A stretch of DNA of 57,239 nt from Scytonema sp. UIC 10036 (lineage in GTDB: Bacteria; Cyanobacteriota; Cyanobacteriia; Cyanobacteriales; Nostocaceae): contig NZ_WJFC01000075.1 in the NCBI RefSeq assembly GCF_009725235.1, positions 1 through 57,239 on the forward strand, given 5' to 3'. Positions within the stretch are counted from its first letter, which is position 1. Every line of letters begins with the position of its first letter. Positions 41,595 through 50,854 of this stretch are shown piece after piece. Below the pieces are notes generated by a model that worked only from the letters and a program-made list of their open reading frames with translations, searched no databases and was not told where the DNA came from. The translations under genes and the position numbers were made by a program.

Positions 41595-42101
41595 ATGACA
41601 GATTCTCAAGACCGCAATCAAAAAATTCAGAAGCTGCGCGAACTCATAAAGGATATGGACATTGGAATGCTGACTACAATCGATGACGACGGAACGTTGC
41701 ACAGCCGTCCCATGTCAACTAACTCTGAAGTAGAATTTGATGGCGATCTCTGGTTCTTCACTTACGCCAGTTCTCACAAAGTTCTAGAAATTGAGCAGCA
41801 CCAACAGGTTAACGTGAGCTTTTCTGACCCTAAAGCGCAAACCTATGTTTCCATGTCAGGTACAGCTCGGTTGGTGCGCGATCGCAACAAAATCCAGCAG
41901 CTATGGAAACCCCAGCTCAAAGCTTGGTTTCCTAAAGAATTAGAAGAACCCGATCTTGCTTTACTAAAAGTGAATGTCGAAAAAGCGGAGTACTGGGATG
42001 CGCCCTCAGGTTTTGTCGCACACACGATTGGTCTGGTGAAAGCGATCGCCACAGGTGAGAAAGCCAAAGTTGGCGAAAATGAAAAAGTTCGCTTGAAGTA
42101 A
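41595..42101 (+). CDS. FMN-binding split-barrel (general stress protein 26-like)
   Basis: A 168-residue protein of the pyridoxamine-phosphate-oxidase-like superfamily. The N-terminal pattern DMDIGMLTTIDDDGTLHSRP and the LWFFTYASSHK strand resemble general stress protein 26, which binds FMN/FAD rather than oxidising pyridoxamine phosphate. The reaction cannot be inferred from context. Confidence 0.82.
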   Translation: MTDSQDRNQKIQKLRELIKDMDIGMLTTIDDDGTLHSRPMSTNSEVEFDGDLWFFTYASSHKVLEIEQHQQVNVSFSDPKAQTYVSMSGTARLVRDRNKIQQLWKPQLKAWFPKELEEPDLALLKVNVEKAEYWDAPSGFVAHTIGLVKAIATGEKAKVGENEKVRLK

Positions 42102-42192
42102 TAATCGAACAATGTAAAGACACGCCATAGCGCGTCTTTACAAAGGTTTTAAAAGTTTTCTAAGTGCATTAGGTTTGATATTTGACTTATAA

Positions 42193-42294
42193 AATTGTTT
42201 GGCTCAGCTAAAAGAAACTGGTGAAATTCAGAGTTTTAACATTGCCAGATGGGATGTGTGCGATCGCTTCATCATCCCCATCCAAAAATACCAA
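42193..42294 (+). pseudogene. Fragment of an HstK-type kinase linker
   Basis: Reading NCLAQLKETGEIQSFNIARW and then DVCDRFIIPIQKYQ, this 34-codon stretch matches the linker between kinase and ATPase domains in the intact neighbour (QKDISDRFLIPEKLYGRE at about residues 290-307). An in-frame stop (42190-42192) precedes it, and the GRE that should follow is lost. It is therefore a scrap of a second copy of the giant-kinase gene, not a separate gene. The longer open frame here (42199-42504) is not called. Confidence 0.6.
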
Positions 42295-42448
42295 TGTAAA
42301 TTTTTATTCAGCAGCGTCGGTTTTTTTGGTAGCTTGAGGGGTATTTTTGGGCTATTTGCTGTAATTCTGTTTTCCATTCTTCTGTTGTTGGTAAACAACT
42401 GCATATCTCTGGGAACACTAAATCTGGCAGTTTCAAAAGTTCAGCAGT

Positions 42449-45400
42449 ATGGTCACTCCCCAAATCAACATTCCCGGCTATCAAGTCAGCGAACAGATTT
42501 ATAACGGTTCTAGAACCCTTGTTTATCGCGGGTACCGAGAAACTGACTCCATGGCGGTGGCAATCAAACTACTGAAAAATCCCTATCCCACTTTCAGCGA
42601 ACTATTGCAGTTTCGCAATCAGTACATTATTGCCAAAAACCTGGAGATAGCTAGTATAGTTAGACCTTACAGCCTAGAACTCTATCAAAATGGCTATGCC
42701 CTAGTGATGGAAGACTTTGGTGGTATTTCCTTGCAACAATTTACTCAAGGAAAACCACTGCCATTAGATCAATTTCTCTTGATTGCGATTCAACTCACGC
42801 AAACCTTGCACCAACTGCATCAACAGAGAGTCATTCACAAGGATATTAAACCTGCCAACGTCCTGATTCATCCTGACACATACCAAATTAAGCTGATTGA
42901 CTTTTCCATCTCAACACTGCTCCCCAAAGAAATTCAGCAAATTCAAAGCCTCAATACCTTAGAAGGAACTTTAGCATACCTCTCCCCAGAACAAACCGGA
43001 CGGATGAACCGAGGTATTGACTACCGTAGCGACTTCTATTCCCTAGGGGTAACTTTTTTTGAACTACTGACAGGGAAACTACCCTTTGAGTCGAACGATC
43101 CGATGGAATTGGTATACTGCCATATTGCCAAGCAACCTCCTTTGATTGGGGAGTCGGGGCTGGGGATGGAGCCTGTGATTAAAAGCATTCTCATTAAATT
43201 AATGGCGAAAAATGCTGAAGACCGCTATCAGAGTGCCATCGGACTCAAATACGATTTAGAGAAATGCCAGATGCTACTAAGCCAAACAGGAACTCTTGTC
43301 AACTTTCAACTCGGACAAAAGGATATCAGCGATCGCTTTCTCATTCCCGAAAAGCTTTATGGACGGGAAAAAGAAGTTGCTGCTTTGTTAGCAGCGTTTG
43401 AGCGTGTTAGTGGCTCCGGAATCGGGTTAGATTCTTCGCCGCGTAGCGAACTCATGCTGATTGCTGGCTTCTCTGGGATTGGCAAAACGGCAGTTGTTAA
43501 CGAACTCCACAAACCCATTGTCCGTCAGCGCGGCTACTTTATCAAAGGCAAATACGATCAATTTCAACGAAATATTCCCTTTAGTGCTTTTGTACAGGCA
43601 TTCCGGAATTTAATGACACAATTGCTCAGTGAAACTGATAGTCAATTACAACAGTGGAAAACCAGGATTTTGGAGGCGTTGGGAGAAAACGGGCAAGCGA
43701 TAATTGAAGTGATTCCCGAACTTGAATCTATTATTGGCAAACAGTCGGCGGTCGTGAAATTATCAGGAACTGCTGCCCAAAATCGCTTCCATTTGCTGTT
43801 CCAAAAGTTTATTCAGGTATTCGCGACAGTGGAGCATACTCTGGCAATCTTCTTGGATGATTTGCAGTGGGCAGATTTAGCATCCTTGAATTTAATGAAA
43901 CTGTTGATAAGTGAAACAGAAACGAGTTATTTATTCATCATTGGCGCTTACCGCGATAACGAAGTCTCTCCTACTCATCCGTTGATGCTGACTTTGGAGG
44001 AAATTTACAAAACAAAGGCAGTTGTCAACACCCTTACACTAGCTCCCCTAACACCAACAGATGTAAATTATCTAATTGCAGACACATTGAGTTGTACCCT
44101 AGTAAGCGCCTTGCCCTTGACTGAATTAGTTTATCAAAAAGCTCAAGGAAATCCTTTTTTCACAACTCAATTTCTCAAAGCACTCTACGAAGATAGATTG
44201 ATTACCTTTGATGTTGATGCCCGGTTTTGGCAGTGCGATGTGTCTCAAGTGCGAGCGCTTGCTCTCACTGATGATGTAGTTGAATTTATGGCATTACAAC
44301 TACAAAAAATATCACCTCAAACTCAGGTAGTTTTGCAGTTAGCAGCGTGTATTGGCAATCAATTTGATTTAGAAACATTAGCGATTGTCAGCGAACAATC
44401 TCAGGTGGATACTGCATCGGATTTATGGAATGCTTTACAGTCAGGGTTAATTTTGCCACAAAGTGAAGTTTATAAGTTTTCTCAGGATTCGTCATTCGTC
44501 ATTGGTCATTTGCCATTGATAAGTGCTCAACAAAAAATGACCAATGACAAAGGACAAAGCACAGTTTATTACAAGTTTTTGCACGATCGCATTCAACAAG
44601 CTGCTTACTCCCTAATTCCGGAATCTCAGAAAAAAGCAACACATCTCAAAATTGGACGATTGCTGCTAAAAAATACGTCACTCGATCTTCTTGAAATTAA
44701 GATTTTTGATATTGTCAATCAATTCAATAAGGGAATTGACATTATTACCACGCGTAGGGAAAAAGATGAAATCGCTCAACTCAATTTAATGGCTGGCAGG
44801 AAAGCTAAAGCTTCTACAGCATATAAAGCAGCAGTTAAATACTTAGCCTCAGGCATGAAATTGTTGATACAGAAGAACTGGGAAACAACCTACGAGCTTA
44901 CCTTTGGATTATATCGAGAACGGGCTGAGTGCGAATATTTAACTGGTCATTTAGAACAGGCAGAAGAATTGTTTAATGTGGCATTAGAGCACGCTCACAA
45001 TCAATTTGAAAAAGCAGATATTTATGCTATTCAAATGTATCTAAAAATGACTCAGGGTGAGAATATCCAAGCGGGTTGCGAAGCTGGCTTGCAAGGGTTG
45101 AGTATTATGGGGATGCAACTACCACTGACAGAAGAAGAGCAGCAAACCGCCATTAAAACTAAATTGGAAGAATTGAAAACTAAACTAGCAACAGTTAGCC
45201 CATCTGATTTATTTGAACTACCTGAAATGACAGAGCCATCAAAGAAAATCTGTATGAGCCTTCTAGTTGACCTTTGGGCAGTGGCATATATGGCAGGTCA
45301 CCAATACCTTGCAGGTTTGAGTTCTCTACTGATGCTCGATTTATCGTTGAAATATGGTAATGCTGAAAGCTCTGGTTTTGCTTACTGTCTCTATGGAATG

Positions 45401-48307
45401 AGTTTGGCAAATCAAGGAGATTATCAAACAGCTTATGAGTTCGGAATATTAGCTTTAAAACTTGACCGCCATTTCAATAGCACTAAATTTATTTATAAAA
45501 CTAATAATATTTTTGCACACACAATTAACCCCTATAATCAGCATTTGAATACCAATTTATCTCTGTCTCAGCAGTCGTTTCAAACCAGTCAAGAAGCAGG
45601 AGATGTGGTGTTTGGTGTTTGGGCAGTTTCGTTTCTGATTTGGGCAATGTTAATTAAAGGCGATCGTTTAGCTGATGTCTATGCAGAAACCGAAAAATAT
45701 TTCAGCTATGTTCAGCAAGTGAACGATGTGAATATGCTCTATGCATTTACGTTACAGCGAGAGTTTCTCTTGCATTTGCAAGAGCCATCTAAAAAAACGG
45801 ATTTATTAGGCGATCGCCATAACGGTGAAATTTCATACATAGACATTTGGCGACAAAAGAACAACTTTGAACATGGAATTAATTGGTACTGCTTTCTCAA
45901 ACTACAACTTTCGTACCTTTATGGTAACTATGCTGATGCTGTGATGGCAGCAGAGGAAGCACAAAAAACACTGGCATCCAACGCTGGTTTTTTCCCAATT
46001 ATTCAATACCATTTCTATTATCCACTCAGTTTGGCAGCACTCTATGACAATGCTACAGCAGAAGAAAAAAACCAGTATTGGGAGGTGTTGCAACAGCATC
46101 AGCAAATAACCCAACAATGGGCGCATTATTGCCCAGCCAACTTTCTACATCGATATTTGTTGCTATCTGCTGAAATGGCAAAAATTTCTGGCAAACGTAT
46201 GGAAGCAACAGATTTATACGATCGCGCCATCACTGAAGCCAAAGCAAATAACTACATCCAAGAAGCCGCACTAGCCAACGAACTAGCGGCTAAATTTTAT
46301 CTCAAATGGAACAAAGAACGCATTGCCCAGGAATATATCACAGAAGCTTACTATGGCTATGCTCGTTGGGGAGCAAAAGCCAAAATCGCTAACTTAGAAA
46401 CTTGCTACCCCAAACTTCTCGCCCCTATCCTTCAACAAACCTATTCTCCTATCTCCGTAAAAGAAACTCTCTTCAAATTAAGTGGTGTTACTGTAAACAA
46501 TTCTAGCAGCGATATCTCCAATTCAATCGACTTAGCAGCCATTCTCAAATTCTCGCAAACCATTTCTAGCGAAATCGAATTAGACAAACTTCTCTACATT
46601 CTGTTGCAAGTTGTCATCGAAAATGCCGGAGCTGAAAAATGCGTACTGCTTTTGGCAGAGGAGGAGCACTTGATGGTTCAAGCTGTTACCTATAAAGATT
46701 TTTGCCCTGTACTGCTGAAGCCACAATTGCTTGAAGACAGCCCGCATGTACCAGTCAGTTTAATTAACACTGTTAAACGTAGCTTACAACTAATGGTGAT
46801 TAGCGATACCAGTATAAATCCGCAATTTCTCCATGACCCCTATATTCAACGGCAACAGCCTCAGAGCATTCTGTGTAGCCCAATTTTACATCAAGGTAAG
46901 TTGATTGGTATTTTATATTTGGAAAATAGTCTTGCAACTGGAGTGTTTACTAGCGATCGCGTCGAGCTGCTCAACTTGCTATGTGCTCAGGCAGCAATTT
47001 CTCTAGAAAATGCCCAACTTTACAAGCGTTCGTTAGAGTATGCCAAACAGCTACAGGCATCCCAACAACGACTACAGCTATTGGTTCAACAAACTCCATT
47101 AGCGGTTGTAGAATGGGATACCAATATTCAGGTTACTGACTGGAACCCTGCGGCAGAAAGAATCTTTGGCTACACTAAACAGGAGGCTTTGGGTCGTCAC
47201 TTCCAATTTCTCATTCCTGAAAGAATTCAAGCACAAATGAAGCAAATTGGCATTAATATTTTATCACACCAAGGTGGCAATTACAGTATCAATGAAAATG
47301 TGACAAAAGATGGCAAAACTATTATTTGTGCTTGGTATAACAATCCGCTTGTGAGTACGGATGGCGAGTTAATTGGAGTTGCTTCGCTAGCAGATGATAT
47401 TACCAAGCAAAAAGTTGCCGAAGCCCAACTTCAACAAAAGGCAGAGGAGCTAGAAACTGCTTTACAAGAACTTCAACAGGCACAATTACAAATCGTCCAA
47501 AGTGAAAAGATGTCTGCACTGGGGAATTTGGTAGCTGGTATCGCTCATGAAATGAATAATCCCCTCGGTTTTATTTCGGCAAGTCTCCAACAAGCTAAGC
47601 CCACTATTGCCGATCTTGTTAAACATCTGAAATTGTATCAAGAAAACTTACCATCACCCAGTGAGGAAATTCTTGACCATGCTGAGGAAATTGATTTGGA
47701 TTATACCTTAGAAGATTTGCCCAAGATAATTGATTCCATGACAATGGCGTGCAACAAGCTTAAGAACATCAGTACTAGTATTCGGACTTTTTCCCGTGCC
47801 GATCGAGACTATAAAGTGCCATTTCACATCCATGAAGGTATTGATAGTACAATCTTAATTCTAAAACATCGTCTCAAGGCTAACGAACAACGTCCAGCTA
47901 TTGAAGTGATAACTGACTATGGTAACTTACCTCAAATATCTTGTTTTCCCGGACAATTAAATCAGGTTTTTATGAATATATTGGCGAATGCCATTGATGC
48001 ATTGGATGAGTCAAATACTGGACGGAGTTTTGCAGAAATTCAAGCCTTACCTAATCGAATTATAATCAAAACGAAATCGGACAAGAAATGGATAACAATT
48101 ATTATTGCTGATAATGGAATCGGTATGAGCAAAGAAGTCCAACAAAGGATTTTTGACCATTTATTTACCACTAAAGGTGTGGGAAAAGGAACGGGCTTGG
48201 GGTTGGCGATCGCTCGTCAAATTGTTGAAGAAACTCATAATGGTAAATTGAAGTGTAACTCTGTTTTGGGCGAAGGTACAGAGTTTTTTATTGAAATTCC
48301 ATTGTAA
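42449..48307 (+). CDS. Ser/Thr kinase / AAA ATPase / GAF-PAS histidine kinase fusion
   Basis: A 1952-residue signalling protein of the HstK type, abundant in filamentous cyanobacteria. Domains in order: Ser/Thr kinase (about 10-275; Lys40, HKDIKPANV with Asp132, Asp151 in IDFS), NACHT/AAA-like ATPase (Walker A GFSGIGKT, about 340-347), a long TPR-like helical region (about 780-1350), GAF (about 1375-1525), PAS (about 1545-1655) and histidine kinase (phospho-His1700 in GIAHEMNNP; ATPase end DNGIGMS, GTGLGLAI). The kinase, ATPase and histidine-kinase active sites all look intact. A palindromic repeat interrupts the coding region in frame at about residues 684-700. It is a cytoplasmic sensor; the partner response regulator is not in the window. 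Confidence 0.92.
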   Translation: MVTPQINIPGYQVSEQIYNGSRTLVYRGYRETDSMAVAIKLLKNPYPTFSELLQFRNQYIIAKNLEIASIVRPYSLELYQNGYALVMEDFGGISLQQFTQGKPLPLDQFLLIAIQLTQTLHQLHQQRVIHKDIKPANVLIHPDTYQIKLIDFSISTLLPKEIQQIQSLNTLEGTLAYLSPEQTGRMNRGIDYRSDFYSLGVTFFELLTGKLPFESNDPMELVYCHIAKQPPLIGESGLGMEPVIKSILIKLMAKNAEDRYQSAIGLKYDLEKCQMLLSQTGTLVNFQLGQKDISDRFLIPEKLYGREKEVAALLAAFERVSGSGIGLDSSPRSELMLIAGFSGIGKTAVVNELHKPIVRQRGYFIKGKYDQFQRNIPFSAFVQAFRNLMTQLLSETDSQLQQWKTRILEALGENGQAIIEVIPELESIIGKQSAVVKLSGTAAQNRFHLLFQKFIQVFATVEHTLAIFLDDLQWADLASLNLMKLLISETETSYLFIIGAYRDNEVSPTHPLMLTLEEIYKTKAVVNTLTLAPLTPTDVNYLIADTLSCTLVSALPLTELVYQKAQGNPFFTTQFLKALYEDRLITFDVDARFWQCDVSQVRALALTDDVVEFMALQLQKISPQTQVVLQLAACIGNQFDLETLAIVSEQSQVDTASDLWNALQSGLILPQSEVYKFSQDSSFVIGHLPLISAQQKMTNDKGQSTVYYKFLHDRIQQAAYSLIPESQKKATHLKIGRLLLKNTSLDLLEIKIFDIVNQFNKGIDIITTRREKDEIAQLNLMAGRKAKASTAYKAAVKYLASGMKLLIQKNWETTYELTFGLYRERAECEYLTGHLEQAEELFNVALEHAHNQFEKADIYAIQMYLKMTQGENIQAGCEAGLQGLSIMGMQLPLTEEEQQTAIKTKLEELKTKLATVSPSDLFELPEMTEPSKKICMSLLVDLWAVAYMAGHQYLAGLSSLLMLDLSLKYGNAESSGFAYCLYGMSLANQGDYQTAYEFGILALKLDRHFNSTKFIYKTNNIFAHTINPYNQHLNTNLSLSQQSFQTSQEAGDVVFGVWAVSFLIWAMLIKGDRLADVYAETEKYFSYVQQVNDVNMLYAFTLQREFLLHLQEPSKKTDLLGDRHNGEISYIDIWRQKNNFEHGINWYCFLKLQLSYLYGNYADAVMAAEEAQKTLASNAGFFPIIQYHFYYPLSLAALYDNATAEEKNQYWEVLQQHQQITQQWAHYCPANFLHRYLLLSAEMAKISGKRMEATDLYDRAITEAKANNYIQEAALANELAAKFYLKWNKERIAQEYITEAYYGYARWGAKAKIANLETCYPKLLAPILQQTYSPISVKETLFKLSGVTVNNSSSDISNSIDLAAILKFSQTISSEIELDKLLYILLQVVIENAGAEKCVLLLAEEEHLMVQAVTYKDFCPVLLKPQLLEDSPHVPVSLINTVKRSLQLMVISDTSINPQFLHDPYIQRQQPQSILCSPILHQGKLIGILYLENSLATGVFTSDRVELLNLLCAQAAISLENAQLYKRSLEYAKQLQASQQRLQLLVQQTPLAVVEWDTNIQVTDWNPAAERIFGYTKQEALGRHFQFLIPERIQAQMKQIGINILSHQGGNYSINENVTKDGKTIICAWYNNPLVSTDGELIGVASLADDITKQKVAEAQLQQKAEELETALQELQQAQLQIVQSEKMSALGNLVAGIAHEMNNPLGFISASLQQAKPTIADLVKHLKLYQENLPSPSEEILDHAEEIDLDYTLEDLPKIIDSMTMACNKLKNISTSIRTFSRADRDYKVPFHIHEGIDSTILILKHRLKANEQRPAIEVITDYGNLPQISCFPGQLNQVFMNILANAIDALDESNTGRSFAEIQALPNRIIIKTKSDKKWITIIIADNGIGMSKEVQQRIFDHLFTTKGVGKGTGLGLAIARQIVEETHNGKLKCNSVLGEGTEFFIEIPL
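44498..44548. repeat. Palindromic repeat inserted in-frame in the kinase gene
   Basis: GTCATTGGTCATTT (44498-44511) and AAATGACCAATGAC (44535-44548) form a perfect 14-base inverted repeat with a 23-base loop. GTCATT(T/G) units of this kind are the same class as the intergenic repeats at 7800-7827. Here they encode about 17 residues between a Phe/Ser-rich linker and the YYKFLHDRIQQAAYSL motif. Confidence 0.7.
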
Positions 48308-48477
48308 CTTTTGGTTCCAACAATATCGACTAAGACTAAATATCACTGAACTTGAGCAAATGGTAAATTTTTACCCAATACTGTTCCAAAAATTCAGCGC
48401 TATGGTTACTTTACTACAATATACTGAGAGAGAAGAACGAGTTTTCGTGACTCGATATATCTTAACTAAACAACCTT

Positions 48478-48954
48478 ATGTCATATAGTATACCTGAAGT
48501 AGGACAAAAAGCGCCTGATTTTTCCGCACCAGACCAAGATAGTCATCAAGTGAGTTTGGGCGATTTTTCCGGTCAGTGGATTGTTCTTTACTTCTACCCA
48601 AAAGATGATACCCCTGGTTGTACGACAGAAGCCAAGGACTTCACTGAATTAAGTCAAGACTTTAGCAAATTGAATGCAAAAATCCTAGGTGTCAGTGTAG
48701 ACTCAGAAAAATCTCATTGTAAGTTTATCAACAAGCATAATTTGTCAATTACATTATTAAGCGACCCCGAACATCAAGTTGCTGATGCATACGGTGCATG
48801 GCGATTGAAAAAATTTATGGGGAAAGAGTATATGGGTGTGGAACGTTCAACCTTTTTGATTGCACCCGATCGAACCATTGCATATACTTGGGCAAAAGTC
48901 AAAGCTAAGGGGCATGGGGCGACGGTACTAGCTAAATTGCAAGAATTGATATAG
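48478..48954 (+). CDS. bcp: Peroxiredoxin of the BCP/PrxQ type
   Basis: A 158-residue thiol peroxidase that reduces hydrogen peroxide and alkyl hydroperoxides using thioredoxin. The active site is DDTPGCTTEAKDF, where the Cys is the peroxidatic residue. A second conserved Cys (SEKSHCKF) is at the position used by some PrxQ for resolving. The length is normal. It follows the giant kinase by 170 bases. Confidence 0.92.
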   Translation: MSYSIPEVGQKAPDFSAPDQDSHQVSLGDFSGQWIVLYFYPKDDTPGCTTEAKDFTELSQDFSKLNAKILGVSVDSEKSHCKFINKHNLSITLLSDPEHQVADAYGAWRLKKFMGKEYMGVERSTFLIAPDRTIAYTWAKVKAKGHGATVLAKLQELI

Positions 48955-49050
48955 CAATCCTATTTGAGCAACAAATATGCATATTGGTTGTGGGTAACTT
49001 TGTCCAAACTTTTAGAAGCGGTCGAACACTGGAAAATTCACACAAAAATA

Positions 49051-49080
49051 TTTAGACTAGTCTAAAACTAGACTAAAACT
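49051..49080 (+). promoter_or_regulatory. Palindromic operator of the first toxin-antitoxin pair
   Basis: The perfect 16-bp palindrome TTTAGACTAGTCTAAA (49051-49066) overlaps a direct repeat AGTCTAAAACT/AGACTAAAACT (49059-49069, 49070-49080), ending two bases before the antitoxin ATG. This is the expected arrangement for autorepression by an antitoxin-toxin complex. Confidence 0.6.
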
Positions 49081-49082
49081 TT

Positions 49083-49322
49083 ATGGAATCAATCGGCTCA
49101 TACGAAGCAAAGACACACCTTCCCAGCCTTCTTGAACGAGTGGCAAAAGGAGAGGAATTTACGATTACAAAGCATGGAGTTCCGATTGCACGACTCGTTC
49201 CTGTAGAAAAAGAGCAACAGCGTGATATTAGATCGGTCATTGAAGAGTTAAAGAAGTTCCGAAAAGGACATACCCTAGGGGGTCTTTCAGTACGAGAGAT
49301 GATTGATGAGGGTAGAAAATGA
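49083..49322 (+). CDS. Phd/YefM-type antitoxin
   Basis: A 79-residue antitoxin. The Phd/YefM DNA-binding pattern is YEAKTHLPSLLERVAKGEEF, then TITKHGVPIARLVP. The C-terminal third (VIEELKKFRKGHTLGG) would neutralise the toxin. It overlaps the PIN toxin gene by 4 bases (ATGA). A perfect palindrome lies immediately upstream. Confidence 0.88.
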   Translation: MESIGSYEAKTHLPSLLERVAKGEEFTITKHGVPIARLVPVEKEQQRDIRSVIEELKKFRKGHTLGGLSVREMIDEGRK

Positions 49323-49726
49323 AATTTGTTCTTGACTGTTCAATAGCAATGGCGTGGTGCTTTGAGGATGAAGCAACAGAATTTACCGATTCATTACTAG
49401 AGGAACTAGCAGAAGGAAGTACAAAAGTTCCCTCCATCTGGTTTCTTGAAGTTGCAAATGTTCTTGCGATCGCCGAACGAAAAGGGCGAAGCAATCAAGC
49501 AAAGATTTCTCAATTTCTCGGACTCTTAAATAGTCTTCCCATCACAGTTGATACAAAAACTGAAGAGAAAGCATTTACCGACATCCTGACTCTTGCACGA
49601 ACCCATAAACTAACTTCCTACGATGCAGCATATTTAGAACTTGCGCTCCGTGAAGGATTACCTCTTGCAACTCTTGATGAAGGACTGAAACGAGTTGCGT
49701 CCAAGCTTGGCGTAACCACACTGTGA
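49319..49726 (+). CDS. PIN-domain toxin (VapC-like)
   Basis: A 135-residue PIN ribonuclease. The acidic residues are visible: Asp in VLDCSIAMAWCFEDE, Glu in FLEVANVL, Asp in SYDAAYLELA and Asp in LATLDEGL. Such toxins cleave tRNA or rRNA unless bound by the antitoxin. The start ATG overlaps the antitoxin stop. The combination of Phd-type antitoxin with a PIN toxin is common in cyanobacteria. Confidence 0.88.
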   Translation: MKFVLDCSIAMAWCFEDEATEFTDSLLEELAEGSTKVPSIWFLEVANVLAIAERKGRSNQAKISQFLGLLNSLPITVDTKTEEKAFTDILTLARTHKLTSYDAAYLELALREGLPLATLDEGLKRVASKLGVTTL

Positions 49727-49996
49727 CTAAATCTTGAGTTTCAGTTCTTGCGTGCAAGTGATACTTTACATCCAGATGGAGAATTCTTGAGCTGGTGAGG
49801 TGTGACTGTAGGTGCATTAGCTACGTAGTGATGACTTGCATATCATGCAACATCACTTTATTCTCAGTTTGTATCATAAGAAAAAGCTAGTCGGGGATCT
49901 TGTAGCTATTGGTGGGCTTTAGCCCTACCTACTATTAATACCGTTTTCAGATGAAGATGCATAGAAAAAACCTCCACCATCTGTAGCATCTCTCCT

Positions 49997-50080
49997 TACC
50001 CCCCTTAATCCCCCCCTTATAAAGGGGGGAAACAGGAAATAAATTTTCCTCCCTTTTATAAGGGGAGGTTAGGAGGGGTA
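49997..50080. repeat. C-run/G-run palindromic repeat cluster
   Basis: Two units of the dispersed family in tandem, the second diverged (TTTTATAAGGGGAGGTTAGG). It lies between the two toxin-antitoxin modules. Confidence 0.7.
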
Positions 50081-50159
50081 AAAATAATGTGCAACTTTAT
50101 ATTAAATTGGTATAAGCTACCTACTGTTAATTATTTCCTTGTTTAATGAAAATAATGAG

Positions 50160-50188
50160 CAAACCCGACGACAGACGCGCCGGGTTTG
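50160..50188. terminator. Hairpin downstream of the second toxin-antitoxin pair
   Basis: CAAACCCG (50160-50167) and CGGGTTTG (50181-50188) form an 8-bp stem about 110 bases beyond the stop of the minus-strand toxin gene. A poly-U tract is not obvious, so terminator function is tentative. Confidence 0.4.
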
Positions 50189-50300
50189 AAAGTGATATGT
50201 AAAGAATGGATGAAGAAAAAGGATAAAGAATGAAATTTTTTGGTACCTTATCCTTTATGCTTCATACTTTTTTGATGGTCTATCATCTTCTGTCATCTTG

Positions 50301-50606
50301 TTAATCCGTTTCCAAATGTGCTTGTGGTAAGAGCCTTTTGCCATGAATAACTGCCGCAATCGTCACAGTGTTACCTTGAATCTGATAAATAATTCGATAG
50401 GTATAAGCAAACAGTTCCCTAATGCTACCGTCATTAAATTCTGGAACAATTGGTTCAGAATTTGGGAGTTTGCCTAACTTACGAGAAGAATCAAGTATTC
50501 TCTGAACTACTGTGGCAGCGTAGGAAGCGGAGTCCCGAAATATGTATGCCGCGATCGCGTCTACATCTTCAAGCGCTTTGGGAGACCAAACTACTCGATA
50601 AGCCAT
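50301..50606 (-). CDS. RelE/ParE-family toxin
   Basis: A 101-residue toxin of the RelE/ParE fold: YRVVWSPKALEDVDAIAAYI at the start, then RELFAYTYRIIYQI and finally VIHGKRLLP. The GKR(L)LP end is common in the ParE branch, which tends to target gyrase rather than the ribosome, but the target is not certain. It overlaps the antitoxin gene by 16 bases. Confidence 0.88.
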   Translation of the reverse strand: MAYRVVWSPKALEDVDAIAAYIFRDSASYAATVVQRILDSSRKLGKLPNSEPIVPEFNDGSIRELFAYTYRIIYQIQGNTVTIAAVIHGKRLLPQAHLETD

Positions 50607-50779
50607 TTACGTAAAAGCGCCTCGGCTTCCTCTTGAGAAATAGTGTCCTTACTGTCAGCTGCCAACAACCCCTGACGCACTTTTTCAAGTACGTACAGGT
50701 GGTACTGAACATCCTCAACAGAACAATCGTCTGGTAGTTTGCTCAGCAGAGATTGGACTTTTTCCTTTGTAGTACTCAT
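50591..50779 (-). CDS. Antitoxin of the RelE/ParE pair
   Basis: A 62-residue helical acidic protein, MSTTKEKVQSLLSKLPDDCS, with a C-terminal SQEEAEALLRKWL. This is the addiction-module component pattern found beside ParE-like toxins. It lies upstream of the toxin and overlaps it by 16 bases, as expected for coupled expression. Confidence 0.82.
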   Translation of the reverse strand: MSTTKEKVQSLLSKLPDDCSVEDVQYHLYVLEKVRQGLLAADSKDTISQEEAEALLRKWLIE

Positions 50780-50854
50780 AGCATTTTTTTTAGTAAATTT
50801 ATATGAATTATTTTTTAAGGGTAGGCAAAGAACCTACCCTCAATCTACATTCTG

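Larger units (their letters stand above)
49727..50300. other. Intergenic region with hairpin and dispersed repeat
   Basis: No gene is seen. An interrupted hairpin lies at 49828-49856: GTGATG/CATCAC outside and TTGCAT/ATGCAA inside, plausibly ending the upstream toxin-antitoxin transcript. A C-run/G-run repeat cluster spans 49997-50080 (CCCCCCTTATAAAGGGGGG and the related TCCTCCCTTTTATAAGGGGA). Confidence 0.55.

Noticed and set aside
42199..42504. A 101-codon open frame before the giant kinase
   Set aside because: Only its first ~34 codons resemble a protein (a kinase-linker scrap); the rest is hydrophobic noise and overlaps the real kinase start.
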